Positions 34,698 to 47,964 of a stretch of DNA of 64,000 nt are shown in pieces. The position numbers and the translations under genes were made by a program. This DNA comes from Bombardia bombarda (taxonomy: Eukaryota > Ascomycota > Sordariomycetes > Sordariales > Lasiosphaeriaceae): NCBI GenBank assembly GCA_030512295.1, contig JAULSR010000005.1, positions 1,736,001 to 1,800,000 on the forward strand, in the 5' to 3' direction. Positions within the stretch are counted from its first letter, which is position 1. The number at the start of each line of letters is the position of its first letter. The notes under the pieces are model-generated. The model had not been told where the DNA came from. It saw only the letters and a list, made by a program, of their open reading frames with translations, and did not search any database.

Positions 34698-34728
<31 letters not shown>
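34698..34728. repeat. homopolymer of 31 G
   Basis: Thirty-one uninterrupted G residues preceded by four C. Length is probably unreliable in the assembly and unstable in vivo; the tract can fold into G-quadruplexes. Confidence 0.95.
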
Positions 34729-34729
<1 letters not shown>

Positions 34730-35807
34730 GGGCAGTGCTGACCCTTCCGGCACTTCCGCTTTGGAAAAGAAAGGTCGATAGCCTCTATCCTGGTAAGGCC
34801 GGTGAGCCTCTGCTAGGCTCTTTCCAGACCATATTGACCATGGCCAAGGGGTGTCGAGATGAGACATAGTTATGTCATCACATCCCATATTGATGGAGTT
34901 GCAGTAGAAGAAGGTCAGGTATCGGGACGGCCCAGGTCATAGACAGACCGGGGCCCCACGCCGTTCACACTCATCCATCATCCGACTTGAGTCCAGATAC
35001 CTGACCCAGCCCAGATCCGACAAGATGGCAGGGGGGCGTTTATTGCACATCACCACTTCTAATGGGAAGTAAAGGAGATGATTTGAGATTGACGGTTCAG
35101 CTTGGTTTGCTCTGTGCCAACGGACGGCCAACAACCAACTCTGCTCTTGTCACGGTTCACAACCTCCCCTCCGGCCTTTTCCCGGGCGTATGGTTGGTGT
35201 GCAGGGGAGAAAGAAATATTGAGAAAGAATTGGCCGCACTGATCCTGTCTGTTGGGCAGATCCTGGCATCATGATGTCGACATGTCCAAGGCAGCGCTTC
35301 ACACACTTACTAAGGGCCGGGCGGCTACACGGTGTTGGTATCAGCCAACGGAGGCTGGAAGACGAACCCCCTTCCGCCTCAACACCATCGATGGGTCATC
35401 ACCTGCATTCGCACTAATGCACAAGGCCTGACGCGTACTCAAGGGTGTTGTAGGCCAACTGCCGTTCACATTGGCCCGCCGAGTCATCTCGATATCTCCT
35501 CTTTCGGGGGAGGTGGTCATTCAACTCATTTCTCGGCTAATCCAGGAGGGCCAGTGCCCATCTCTCCTTTCCCGGCCTTGGCTCTGCGGTCTATCTGAAG
35601 ATCTAGGCGTCGGGACGAGACGTCTTCGCCGTCGTTGCTGTGCCCCGGCGTTGGCATGTCCGGATTAGGCAGGACTTTGCAATGAGAATACCGGTTTGAT
35701 AGGCTGAACATCGTATGGAAGACATATGGAGGTCGCCGATCAATAAAATTTTCCATGTGTCTCGATGTGTGAGGCTCTGGCTGTCACGAACTACTAGGCG
35801 TCATGAG

Positions 35808-35816
35808 TATTTAAAG
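35808..35816 (+). promoter_or_regulatory. TATA box of the cofactor-sulfurase-like gene
   Basis: TATTTAAAG lies 82 bases before the ATG at 35898, with an A/C-rich leader (ACAGACAACAGAAATAACAA) in between. Position and sequence fit a TATA element. Confidence 0.55.
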
Positions 35817-35897
35817 GCCAGACCTGCCGTCACAGACAACAGAAATAACAATTTCATTGATTAGACACAGTCACCAACGGATAGATAGCTCAGCAAG

Positions 35898-38064
35898 ATG
35901 AATCTGCGAAACATCCGTACTCGTCTATCTGGACGGCCTCTCCGGAGCCGTACCGCTGTCAACAACATCGACAGTCATGTCACCCCTGTGCCCAAGCGGA
36001 GATCGTGGGATAACACTGCTGCCCCCATAAGCTGTAAGACCAGTCCAAGTTCTATGTACCCTCACTTCTTGTCGAGATAACTGCTAACACGATGAAGATA
36101 CCTTCCAAGAGATCCATAGCCCGATCACATGCCCCTATGACAGACCTGTCGAGGCAATCCGGGAGATGGAATACCCCCACATGAACAACGGTAAGCAAAC
36201 AACAACACGATACCTCCCCCGTCACCCCGTCTGCCATCAACTAACCAAACCCTTTCTGTCAAAAAGGGGTCTACCTCGACCACAGCGGCACAACCATCTA
36301 CGCCCAGTCCACGGTCGAGCGCTTCGCCAAAAAGATGAGCACCAGCCTCCTCGGCAACCCGCACTCGGCCAACGAGCCGGCCAAGCTGTCGGGCGACATG
36401 GTGGACGACGTGCGGCTCAAGGCCCTGCGCTTCCTCGGGGCCGACCCGCGCCACTTCGACCTCGTCTTCGTCGCCAACGCCACCGCCGCCATCAAGCTCG
36501 TCGCCGACTCGTTCCGCGACCTGGCCGAGCAGACCCGCTCCGGCTCCTTCTGGTACGGCTACCACCGCGACGCGCACACGAGCATCATCGGCGTGCGCGA
36601 GCTCGCCAATGGCGAGCACAAGTGCTTCGAGAGCGACGAGGAGGTCGACGCCTGGCTCGACGACCCGCTCGACCCCTCCCTCGACCTCAACCGCCGCGAC
36701 CAGTCCGGTCTGGGGCTTTTCGGGTACCCCGGCCAGTCGAACCTGACGGGCCGCCGGCTGCCGGTGTCGTGGACGCGCAGGCTGCGCGCGTCGAAGCGCG
36801 GTCTGCTGCGGAATACGTATAGCTTGTTCGATGCGGCCGCGCTGGCGATGACGAGCCCGATGGAGCATGTCTTTGGCGATCCGGATGCCGCGCCGGACTT
36901 TACGTGCGTGTCGTTTTACAAGATCTTTGGGTTTCCGGATCTGGGCGGGCTGGTGGTCCGTAAAGACTCGGGACATATACTGGCGCTGCGCAAGTACTTT
37001 GGCGGCGGGACGGTGTCGCTTGTTAGCACGATTGGCAGCGCGTGGCACATGTCCAAGGGGCTGGAGTCTACCAGCAATGGTGGCGGTGGGAGTGACGAGA
37101 GCAACGACCATGGCAATGGAGGAGGTGGTGGTGGTGGTGGTCACGGAGGCGGCGGGCTCCACGAGGGACTCGAGGACGGCACGCTGCCGTTCCACAGCAT
37201 CCTGGCGCTGGGCGAGGCCATCGAGGTCCACCGGGAGCTGTACGGGTCCATGAAGAACATCTCGCGGCACACGACGCAGCTCGTCAAGCGCATGTATAGT
37301 GATGTCAGCGCACTGCGGTATCGCAACGGGCAGCCACTGTGCAATATCTACAACGAGGAGGGCGAGGTGTATGGGGATGCGCAGCGGCAGGGGGCGACGA
37401 TTGCGTTCAATGTGTTTCGGGCTGATGGCACGTATGAGTCGTATGCGGCTGTGGAGAAGCTGGCGAATGAGAGGGGGATTTATATTCGGTCTGGAGGTGA
37501 GCACACAAGTTTGGTGGCTGGTTGCGATGGCTTTCGCTGACAATGATATATAGGGGTCTGCAACCCGGGAGGTGTGTTTACCGCTCTCAAGTATGAACAG
37601 TGGCAGCTGAACAGGGCGAGGTCTGCTGGACATCATTGTGGTAAGTATCAAACATCTTACATCAAGACTTGCAGTTATGCTAACTTCTATTATTTACAGG
37701 TTCCAACGGCCTTGGAGTCATCAACGAACTCCCCACGGGGTAAGCTGGCCGCCAACTATCATGCCCTCACACCCCTTTACTGTCCCAGCTATGCCCTTTT
37801 AACCATTCAACTAATACGTGATTCTACCCATTTAGCGTTGTCCGGGCAAGCCTAGGTGCCATGAGCACAATCAAGGATGTCGACGCCCTCGTCTCTTTCC
37901 TGAGAGAGACTTTCATTGAGGGCAGGAGGGATGTCGTTGTCGGTGGCGGCTTACATGCCAATACCTTATTGGTGTCGGCGTCGGTGGCCGAGGTTGACTC
38001 TGACCACTCGTCGACTGCCACCGAGACACATGAGAGAATGGCGGTAGGATACGCTTCTGGTTAA
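35898..38064 (+). CDS. molybdenum-cofactor-sulfurase-like class V aminotransferase, no MOSC domain
   Basis: Six exons: 35898-36033, 36098-36190, 36267-37496, 37554-37640, 37700-37739 and 37836-38064, giving 604 residues with every junction in frame. It is a PLP-dependent aminotransferase class V/NifS-like fold. GVYLDHSGTT opens the domain, as in MoCo sulfurases (YLDHAGTT), and K295 in SFYKIFGFPDLGGLVV is the probable PLP lysine. The sequence ends in SNGLGVINELPTGVVRASLG plus a short tail, so the MOSC domain that follows in full MoCo sulfurases (HxB/ABA3) is missing. A Gly/Asn/His-rich insertion near residues 350-375 (codons GGT/GGA/GGC, about 37077-37155) interrupts the fold. Persulfide transfer to molybdenum cofactor or another acceptor is possible but the substrate is unknown. 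Confidence 0.88.
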
Positions 38065-38897
38065 GATATTCTTGTTTTTCGTTTTGCAAAATGGTTTGGC
38101 TTTTTGTTGTTTTGTTGTGTTGCGAGATCTGGATAGTCTTTTTCGTTTTTGCCAAGTTGTTGAATGGAGGGTGGCGGCTAATCTTGCTATTTGGGCGGAG
38201 GGTTCGTCGTTCATTCGAAAGGTAGTGGTTAATTGTGACTCGATAAGTTGTTAGTCTTTCGTTAAATTTGCTAGTTCTGTTGCTGTCTTGAGTTTTTGGA
38301 ACTCGGTTTGATTTTTGTTTTCTTTTGGTCTTTTTGTAGGATTTCTCTCCTAACTGTTACTATGATACTGCTTATCAATCTGTGTTCGAGACACGGGAGA
38401 GGATAATGAGGAGCGAGATATTATGGTACAAGTTCGCGGGCAACTCCGACTTTAGCGTCTTCGCTTTGGTGATATGAGTGACCTTGACTTTAAGTTCTTA
38501 CGTGAGTATGACATCCCGGGTAGATCCATGTTCCCGATTCCGATTTGTGATATACTATGTACACAAAATACCCTAGTGCACAATGTCATTACTTTTACAG
38601 GATACTGACAGTCTTTCCTTAGCCACGATGTTGTTATGTCTCTCATTTAGATCCCCTTTCCCCGAAGAAAAGCTGAAGTTATCGCCACCGGTTTCATCGA
38701 AATATAGCGTGCACATGACTAAACATAAGACACTGATGCATTTTACAATCTAAATCATATGAAAATTCACAACAAAACAATCCTTAAAGCTCAATATCCC
38801 GCCCCTTGCATTTTTTCACAAGACTGTCCATGACACCCACCAAGAATGGGTCATTCATGTCCAGACTCCCCCTTAAAAAGAGTAAATGTGAGACATT

Positions 38898-38942
38898 GAC
38901 AAACAGTCGGTGGACAAACAGTCGGTGGACAAACAGTCGGTG
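38898..38942. repeat. three perfect 15-base tandem copies
   Basis: GACAAACAGTCGGTG occurs three times without a mismatch. A perfect triplication of a complex 15-mer is probably recent. Confidence 0.95.
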
Positions 38943-39454
38943 TGCTGCCCCCTGCCCATCTCAAGTCACATACTGTGTGTATATCACACAGGTCACGATA
39001 CGAGGGAGATCGAGCAGCCGCCGCCACCGCCGCAACAGCCTGCATGCGTAACTGACTGCCACTGCTTTACTCATAAAATTGTCTGTACCACGTCAAAAAA
39101 GGCAAACAACCTCTCGGTTGGTCTCCGCCGCCAATCTCATCGGACAACATGCCTGACCCCGGCCGGCGCTGGCGCCGGGTGCAGGGTCAGGGTCAGGGCC
39201 CCCTTGCCTTGCCTTGAGCCCTTGACAAGCCTCGAGCAAGCCCAACTGCGGTGTAACTACTAGCGCAAATCTGTTGGACTTATTTAATGTAATCTACCAG
39301 GTATTCGGAAATCGGAGATCATTCCGATCTCTTGATCAAACTTATTTCCCATGTCGTTCGGGAAATAAGATTTGTGATGAAGAGAGATGTGACAGGACAG
39401 ACACATGTCGCTTATTGTTATTGCAGGACTGCACTGCGCGCCTCTTGATTCGTA

Positions 39455-39500
39455 AGACAGGACAGACAGGACAGACAGAACAGACAGAACGGACAGACAG
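39455..39500. repeat. AGACAGGAC nonamer array
   Basis: About five 9-base units (AGACAGGAC, AGACAGAAC, GGACAGACA variants). Further GACAGGACAGAC sequence occurs about 60 bases upstream (39391-39403). Confidence 0.85.
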
Positions 39501-41120
39501 ATATGAATAGATTGGTTTCGGGTTATCGAAGTGTCTAATGCTACTGCTTAAAGTGGGTTGGTTAGCAGTAAGAAAAGCTCCTCTGCATTAACCAGTAGCA
39601 GGCACATACAGATATTTAGCTGCAGCCACCACCACCTTTATTACATGATGATGACATGTTTCAAAAATTTACTTACTTTACTCGCTTCAACTATCCCTCC
39701 GTCAGCCTTCTGGGTGCACTGGACTGGAGTGCAGAGTAGTGTGCACAAAATGGAGAAGGACTCCTTTCTGTCTGTCTGAAAACGGAAGGAGAAATGACGA
39801 TCCTCTTAAGCCCCTTGCTTTCAGCTGAGGAGCCTCGTAAACCTTGGTCATTGACGATCCAGGAGGAGGGGGGAGGGTTGATTGAGGAGGGGTTATGATG
39901 ATGGGATGGGTGTGCAAATGGTTGACGCCACGCCACCTCCACTGGGGCTGACTTTGCCGCTCAGCTGCCTGGGGGGAAAACGAGAGACTTCTGACGTGTT
40001 CCTGGTCATGACCTTACGGTAGTGACTGCAGGAGTCGTCACGACATACACCGCACTCTCACACATCCAACAGGAGGTTGAGGTGCGTGTCGTGTCGAAGA
40101 AAGGGAAAGCAAAGCGACACGAGCAATAGATAACCAGCAGCCAGGGCGGATACACCAACTTACATATCCGGGAATAGAAAAGAAGCAAGCTACTAACTTT
40201 AGGACCCGCGAGTCCTTGGCATGCAGAGAAAAGGGAAACGCGCCCCTTTCAGGCAGCCAATGAATATTGGCAATTGCCGACCCTCCCTCTGTCTGTGCGT
40301 GAATCCCTCCGAAAATCATTACCTCTTGTTGTTCCTGGAGCGAGGGAGCTGCCTCGATCTCGAATCCCTAATTGCTGTTAGGAGGGGATGAGGTGGGCTA
40401 GAAAACGCCATCCCCGCTAGACTTCCTGAACTCCCGACTTGTTAGTTGCCATTGCAGCTTGTGCAACCATGCTCGAACCTTCAAATAGCCCTTGCCCCAC
40501 TCTTGTAACTCCAGAGAAGTGTTACTTTCTCGGATAATGATTTGGATCCCGTGGAGCTCAAGCAAGAAGTGAGGGGAAGAGACATTTGAAGGGGTTTGGG
40601 GGCGTCTGCACTCCACGTCCCACCCCAGTCCGTCCTCGAGTGGGGGGTAATGAGACCTACGTAGACGTACGAATAGTCTCCTTGTGGTACAGCCGTGGCG
40701 TTCCTAAAACGACAAGACTATCTTGTATCAGAATTTTCCCGTTTGATGGTAGAGAACAGCTTGATTATTCCTAATGTATAACAACGTCTTGAGCCATATT
40801 TCCGTTGGTTGTCACTAAGAGATTAGTCGCGAACTCGAGCAGAAGAGTACCGAGTGAAAGAGCATTGGTGATCTCACATATCATCAAAGAGGCAAAAAGA
40901 TAGACATAAATATACGTACCCACAGCTGTCGCTAGTACTTGAACCACAGACCTTGTAAGTGGCGTACGACTCTGAAGCTACCAAAATCATGAGACCGAGA
41001 CCGCGACAGGTGCCTCATCCCAAGTTTCGGAGGACGTGCAATTAAGAGTAATACGCCTCGTCTCTCTTCTAGGTGAGGCTTCGTTTGCCTCGCCGCCGTT
41101 CGTCCTGGATATCTCTGCCT

Positions 41121-41146
41121 GTGCTCGTGCTCGTGCTCGTGCTTGT
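41121..41146. repeat. GTGCTC hexamer array
   Basis: Four hexamer units of GTGCTC ending in a GTGCTT variant, intergenic. Confidence 0.85.
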
Positions 41147-42803
41147 GGGGCGCCCAACCCGTCTGCATCCGCCACACAAACACTGCCGAGACACAGAGAG
41201 ACCACAATCCCGAAAGCCCGGTGAGCACTCGGTACTTTGGTTTTATTGCGCTCGCAGATGCACTCGCTACGATCCTCATGGTCAAGCAGCGTTCCATCAA
41301 CAGGCCCAAAAGCTGCGATGGCAAGATGCGATGCAACAAGCTCTACACTGCACGACAGTGATTCCACTGATGGTTCTTGGTTTCGCTGTAAACGTGGACC
41401 TAGAGTTCGCACTAGCTCTAGGGTGGCATGTAGGCCAACCGGTATCCCTCATTAACTAGAGTAACAGCTGTCACTTTAGCAAAGCTCTAGCGCAGTCCCA
41501 CCGCATCAACGGCTTAGGCTGGCCGTCTCCAAAGAGCAGCTTTCTGGAAGGATTTCTCGGCTGGGCGTGGAAAACTGGGCGCCCGGAAGCCGGGAAGGCA
41601 TCATGCTGGCTAGACCGGGGCAATCGGCCCTGACACTTTGCGAAAGCAAGCGAACTCAAGCCGACAAAGGAAGCAATAATCGAAATGATGGACATATGTG
41701 AAGATACCCGAGCTATCTGTCCTCGAGTAGCCTTCCTAGACCGGTAAAACCCACAGGCTCCTTTGATGTCAGGAGTATGCCACTGAATTCGGATGAATGC
41801 TAGCGGTTTAGATGCGTAAACGAGTTGGCTCGTATATGTACACCTATAATAACACTCCAGCTAAGGGGTCTTAATGTCAGTGGCTGTATCTAGTAAGAGT
41901 GTTTGAGGCCCAGAATCAGCGTGCGGCAACCTGCATGTTATTTCCTCGCGTAGCCACAAGCCCTGGTGGTTGCGAATATGGTATGTTGACATTCCGTTTT
42001 CGTTAGACTGACAAGTCATCGAGACAGATATCAGGAAAACTTTTTTTCCTTCGTGAGACAAGCTGCAAGACCCCTGGTCTAAACCGGGCCGACCACCGAT
42101 TTTGCCAGATGGATATCAGTGGTATAGTACCCAGGGGGGTATATCGGGGGAAAGACAGCTAGTATGATCGCGCCATTCTGGCTAAAAGGAGATCAAACAA
42201 TCAGAAGAGCCCAACCTAGGTTGTGTCGACCCACCGTGGTGCAATGTGGAATAACTCTAGCTTCAGAAACTATTGCCAGGATGAACTTCTTCCTTGGGCG
42301 ACATAACTTCTCTATTATTGATTGCTTGATTGCCTGATTGGCGTTATGGGGCCGGACTTGACAATGCGCCGGCCATCTTCCCTTGGGGAGATCCATGTGC
42401 CACATGTCCGAGGGAGCTCATCCGAAGACCCGAGACCAAGAATGATTGCCCGATGAACGTGCGGACAATGCAGTTGACTATTGATTTTTTTCTGTCCCTT
42501 TTCTGAAAGGCGTGAAGTCTGAAACCAATGTCGTGAGGGTGACGGGATGCCACTAAAGAATTTGGGGAAGCGAAGGCAGACAATACCGTCCGATAGTACA
42601 TGGAATTTGGTGTGCGTGTCATCGGTTGTCCATGTCCCGGTCATCAATGGACACCCCACCAGTGCTAGTTCACCACCTAGCGGCAGCGGCTCTCTCATTC
42701 CGCTCTGACAGGGCTGAGCGGAACAAGCCGCTTGCCGTTGAAGGGATGCTATGGTATCCCGTACCTGAGAAATAATAAATAAAAGAAGGGGCCAAGGGGA
42801 GGA

Positions 42804-42828
42804 GTGTGTGTGTGTGTATGTGTGTGTG
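42804..42828. repeat. TG dinucleotide microsatellite
   Basis: TG repeats with a single A interruption, intergenic. Confidence 0.9.
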
Positions 42829-43203
42829 CCCTTTTTGGTTGATTTTTGGATTGCTTCGTTCACCGAGTTCCGAGCATTCACCAAACGCGTCTGTAGTTTG
42901 ACACCAAGACATAAAGGGACATGGTTCGATGTTGGCTCTCCCCAGTGAATTGTGCGACAAGATAGATGGTGGGTTAAGCTCTTCCTTGAGGACTTCCATG
43001 GGCAGGCTGAATTGGTGGTAATGCAGGCGGCTGCGTGTCGCTGGGAGTCATGGACAAATGTGGCTGCCTGTTCGAAACTGCAAACTGCAGGAAAGTGTTG
43101 CGACTCACTGGCCTGGAGGCTAGCCTTTGGTCGATCGACAAGAGGCTAGAACTCGATGCTGGCTGCAGATACTGATTGCATGGTGATTTTGGTTGCTGCC
43201 CGG

Positions 43204-43240
43204 TTGCTGGATGCTGGAGGCTGGTGGCTGGAGGCTGGAT
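43204..43240. repeat. GCTGGAG-like imperfect array
   Basis: Imperfect copies of GCTGGAG/GCTGGTG. A related run of GTTGCTGC lies just upstream. Confidence 0.6.
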
Positions 43241-46200
43241 GGCCACGGCCGACATTGGTTGAAAGAGGAAGAACTCGCGGGCGCTATGGCCAAGTATTAA
43301 TCTATTCAAGACCAATATGAGAACAGCCATGGTCGGGCTGAAAGCGTTTGCACGTGCGGAAGGAGCAGTTGAAACGCCCCGTTGAGAGTTCCGACCCGAC
43401 CTTCAACTTCTGTCAGGTAGGCCTTGCCCGCCAAAACTCTGGCGAATTGGTGGTGTCGGGTGTTGTGTAGGTGGTGAGTGGCCCTCAAGGTGGTGTGGAT
43501 TAGTAGAACATGTGTCATCCACGATTCTCTCGAGGGCAGGTATCCTGTGGGCAAGTGGCGTTTCTGGCTGCGGTGTTTCCATCTCGTAGATCGGATGGAT
43601 GCATACTGCGCAGTTGGCACCTTGGTATCACCCCACGGATTATTGAGCACACGAGATACTGTCAGAAATCATGTCGACGCCGCAATGTGACCTGGAGACC
43701 GTCTTGAGATTCTTTGACAACCAGGTCCGACAAGGGCTGCACTAAGTTGCCCTTTTGGTGTCGCTCCCTGGTCGTTATCAGATCGAGCTAACTCGATAGG
43801 TCTGGACCGCGATAAAGGTTCCTTTCTTTCCGGGAGGACGCGTCTCACTAGAACGGAAGCCGACAATGACGATCTGTGCTAAAGAAAGAGCCGTGGAAGG
43901 AGCGAAGGTACGAGGTACGTATCTTACCTACTTATCTCAGTCACGCGGGCGCTATTCTAATCAGTGCTTTCTTCTCTCCTATTCGATCGTCTCTTTCATT
44001 CTTTTGTGATCCCTTTGCACTCGAGAAATTACCTGGAGAAAACCGGAAATTGGTAAAAGACTGCTACAAAGGCAGAAAGAGCGTTGCATACTGCCATTGC
44101 CACTGTCGGTTTGATCGTCTTGGGGCGACCACACCGCTGAAGGACGTCCGAACTTTAATTGGCGGCGTGATTACCTATGTGCTGTGTCGGGTCGTGCTTG
44201 AAACGATGACACTGGCAACAATTATTCAGCATGGCCTGGAGAAGAAATGCACACAACCTAAGACTCGATCAGTCCTAATGTCCCCCCGGTGGAGATCGAT
44301 TCCTGATCGACAGCAGCGCAAAGAAGATCAGGAACGGACTTGGGCATGCGGCGTGTCCAGGGTCAGATCTGGTTCATCTCATCTATCATCTCTTCCGCCG
44401 AAATTCAACCATCACCTCACCATACCAATGGGCAAGGTAGCACAGCACATGGTCGACAGCCCGCTGCATCGCAGTCGTCCCGCTCAGGTTGGGTTTCCAT
44501 GGTTTCCATCAACCGTTCCATTAGGCCGTGCTCGGCTGGCCCAGTGGACTGGGCTGGGAGACTTGTATGAATCCACGTTCAAGGTGCTTACACGAGATTC
44601 CTGTCTAACGGCTTCCATAGCGTCATGTCTACAAATACTGATCAATAGTACTTACACTTGGGTCGGTTCGGCTATGGCACTCCGGACCCCCCGGGGAATT
44701 TATCAAGGTACCGTAGGAAACCTCCTATCCTCCATGACCCCTTGGGTATGACCCCTTCTCAAAAGTCTAGCCGGCATTTTACCAGCTTGCTGGCTATGCT
44801 GCAAAAAGGTAATGAAATAGTCGGCATCGCCGTGCATGCAAATAGCCAATATCAATACTTGCAAATACGTGCCTGGTGCTGGAGAAATTATTGGGAGGCT
44901 GGCTAATGCTTTGTACCTGTCTGCCTATCTGATCGACTCCTCATCCGAACTCCAGGCCAACCTGCCCGTGAGCATGCTTACCACGTACTTTTAACTTTTT
45001 GGAGAAGGTTGCTGCTGCAAGGTACCCGGGCCATCTCCTCCTCACTTTCCCCATCAACGGCAACGGGAGGGGCCTAGCTGGGCTGGACTTGGAGGGACAT
45101 TACGGCGCTTGTCTGTAGGTCGCCAAGGCGTGTCCGTCAAACGTTAGGTTCTTATCACAACCCATACAGTCATGCTTTATTAGTCAAGTTCTCGGACCTC
45201 TGGGTAGCTGTCCACATACTCTGACGCGGAGGGAGGACCATCTGAAAGAAAGGCTGCGTCCTGTCCTCCCACCACTGGTCATCGATCAGCTTCTGGAAGC
45301 TTTACGGACGTAAGTATGTAGCTATCTGAGATGCAGACCACCCATTCGCGCCCCCCTGCCCTTTTCACATACTGATTGTTCCGCCAGCTTTTGGCTTGAT
45401 TGACTAATAGTAAGGTAAACCAGGCCCCTTCCTTCCTACCCCACACCAAAAAGTATCACTACGAGTGATTAAAGGGGAACGGGCGACCAACAACGAGCAA
45501 ACAAACTGATGACAATGTGCAACTCTAACGCACACCTCAAATGTGATATGATATCTTTTCCGCTACACTGTGGGGCCTGTCGTTACCTGGCGAGCCTGGC
45601 AACTTGGATCCCTGGCAGGTTGTACGACTGATGGCTTTTGAGGCGCGCTTGGCTGCAATGGGGGAGCGAGACAAGGACAGGGATTGGTCGACAATGGCGT
45701 TGGGCCTATGAGATCAAAGGCAGATGATCCCTGATTATTATTAGCCAGGGATTAGCGGGCTTGCCAGGCCGCGGCAGGGATGCAATTCTCTTTGACAAGC
45801 CCACCATCGAACACAATGTCCTCATCGCAACGTGACAAGACGAGAGGGTTGGATTGCCAGTCGATTGCCAGTCATTGCTGGCTGGGGGGGCCCGCTGCGC
45901 TCAGGCTCTTCTTTCTTGGTCCTGGTGGTGGTGTTGGTGCCTTTGTCATTACCCCACGGATATTGGTGTTGCACTCATTCATCCAGCCAAACGTTTCGAT
46001 GCGCTAGCCCACAGCATGTCTGGGTCTCTGGGAGGGAATCGTCCGCTGCCGTTGTCGTCGACCGTTGTGCACGCATACCTTAGCCTGGTGGTGTATGGGA
46101 CCTGGACATGAAAGTATCCCATCCTTCTTCTTGATCGCCTTCCGTGCCGAATGCTGAGGTTCCAAGATCCGATCCTCTCCATGGGGTCCGTCCCCTTCCC

Positions 46201-47474
46201 GGCCGAATGCCACCCTTCTGCGCATGATGACTACCACGTTGGACAAGGGTGCGGCGAGGTCCCTCTCGCTGAGGAAACCATGCACACTGCTCTGCGGCGG
46301 TATTCATCATACTCATCGCCGCGACAAAGAAAATATATTCGGGGAGGGGAACGAACGAGAGATGGAGGAGGGGCATGAGTGTGCAAGTTGCTGCACCACT
46401 GCACAAGCTGATATCAGAGGTACATACATACCTCACCTCACCCTATACCTCGATTCTTTTCCTGTTGCACAATAACAGACAGCCTGCAAAGGTCTCATCA
46501 TGTATATCCCGCCAACCATACTATAGCGTACCTGACACACAATGTACCCTTGCCTGGATTGCCTGGTACCTCCAAGGTGTCGCTGACGTGGCGGCGGGAC
46601 TTTGGATGGGCGACCGGGGTACAAGCTGGGGATTAATGGATGAATAGCGTCTTAGAACAGGTACCTCATGGACCTGCAAGTAAGTACACAGCAGACAGCC
46701 ATGGGGACATGGGGGTGAGTGTGGCACTATGCTTGTTGCATACCATACCATACCAGATCGATCGGTTAATCATGTCGACTACTGGTAATAAGGGTTGTCG
46801 AGGAAGCGATGGAAGAAAATCCGCTGTTCTTTCCGAAGAGGCAATGCTGGAAGCTGTGTTTCAGCCTTTGGCAATGATCAAAGGATGAATTGGGTCAAGC
46901 ACCCCCCAATACATCCCCTACAGCCATTTTTCCATGTTGGCGATTGCGATTGGACTGGGCTGGGGCCCGGCGGACCCTCCCTCTGTCAATCTCTGCTGCC
47001 ACTTCTGTTGTGAGCTTTTTGGCTCGCCTGGGGCAGCGTGGACATGAAGCCGATCGAACCTGAAAATCGATCAATTTGTTTTTTAATTCCCCGATTTTTT
47101 TCGGGGGCTGCAGCTTTGGCTCGGCTGCTGTCACGGTCACTGTCTACATGGAACCTGACCTCGAACCTGGCAGGAACGTTTTGCATTTTGGCTGGATCGA
47201 GAGCCAGTGGACCTTCCTTGTCCGGCTGCTCTTGTCATTGTGTCTCCGCCGGCGACTGTCGTCTGCAGAATAAAGAGCAGACGAGGAAAGTGCAACCTTT
47301 AATATGGGTTCCTTCCTTTAATCGATATGACGAGTGTCGTCTTGCCCGGTCTTTCCAGCTCATTGCCAGGCATTCCTGTTGCCACCAATTCACCCAACTC
47401 ACCACTCCTCCAACCCTACTTGCAGTCCCAATATAAACTGCCTTGACTGCCACTCTTCCTCTTATAACATCGCG

Positions 47475-47503
47475 CCTGCCCTGCCCTGCCCTGCCCTGCC
47501 CTG
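47475..47503. repeat. CCTGC pentamer array
   Basis: Five copies of CCTGC followed by TGCTGCG, within the C/T-rich region upstream of the zinc-cluster gene. Confidence 0.9.
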
Positions 47504-47943
47504 CTGCGTCCGAGCCCGCCGCAACCACGCCTTTGCCTTTGCCTTTTCGAGATTTCGCCCTTCCACCTGCGAGTCACGACTGGGACCCCGGACAGTGCCA
47601 TTCTTTCGCATAGTCCACCCGAACCCGTCGTGTTCCCGTTCCCGTTTCTGGCCTTGTCTGTTCCTGGCCCTGCTTCCTTCCTGGCCTGGCTCCTGGACCC
47701 CCCGCCCACGATACATCCCAGCCGCCTGTTTCTCTGGGGAAGACGGCACGATCTGAGCCTGCCGAGGAGAGCGAGAAAAGGAAAAGAAAAAAAGATAGAG
47801 GGGAAAAGAAGAAATAAAGAAAGAAAGCGACATCTCCTAGCCCAGTGAGGAAGAAATTAAAGACGAAGTGCCACCAATACCCGACCAAGAAGCAGCCCAG
47901 CCGCAGAAGCATACCACACAGTGGAATGCACCTCCAATAAGAC

Positions 47944-47964
47944 GCTGCTGCTGCTGCTGCTGCT
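47944..47964. repeat. (GCT)7 microsatellite
   Basis: Seven GCT triplets, not in a supported reading frame. Confidence 0.9.

Larger units (their letters stand above)
31200..35897. other. long gene-free region with repeats and a poly-G tract
   Basis: About 4.7 kb. Frames of up to 204 codons (34167-34781) have Cys/Ser-rich, non-protein-like composition, cross the poly-G run and are not convincing. The region holds clustered CCTACCT/CCTAGGT motifs (33175-33350), a decamer array (33851-33910), a heptamer array (34014-34040) and 31 G residues (34698-34728). The last 100 bases contain a TATA box for the downstream gene. Confidence 0.5.

Noticed and set aside
34167..34781. 204-codon plus-strand frame
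   Set aside because: Cys/Ser/His-rich composition, runs through the poly-G tract as poly-Gly, no domain and heavily overlapped by frames on both strands.
36125..37651. 508-codon minus-strand frame opposite the aminotransferase gene
   Set aside because: Antisense shadow caused by high third-position GC; the plus-strand exons carry the conserved motifs.
42315..42884. 189-codon minus-strand frame
   Set aside because: Crosses the TG microsatellite as a Thr-His repeat, no domain.
43876..44751. 291-codon plus-strand frame in the gene-poor region
   Set aside because: Begins at GTG with no early ATG, no recognisable domain, and includes repeat-derived sequence; chance frame.
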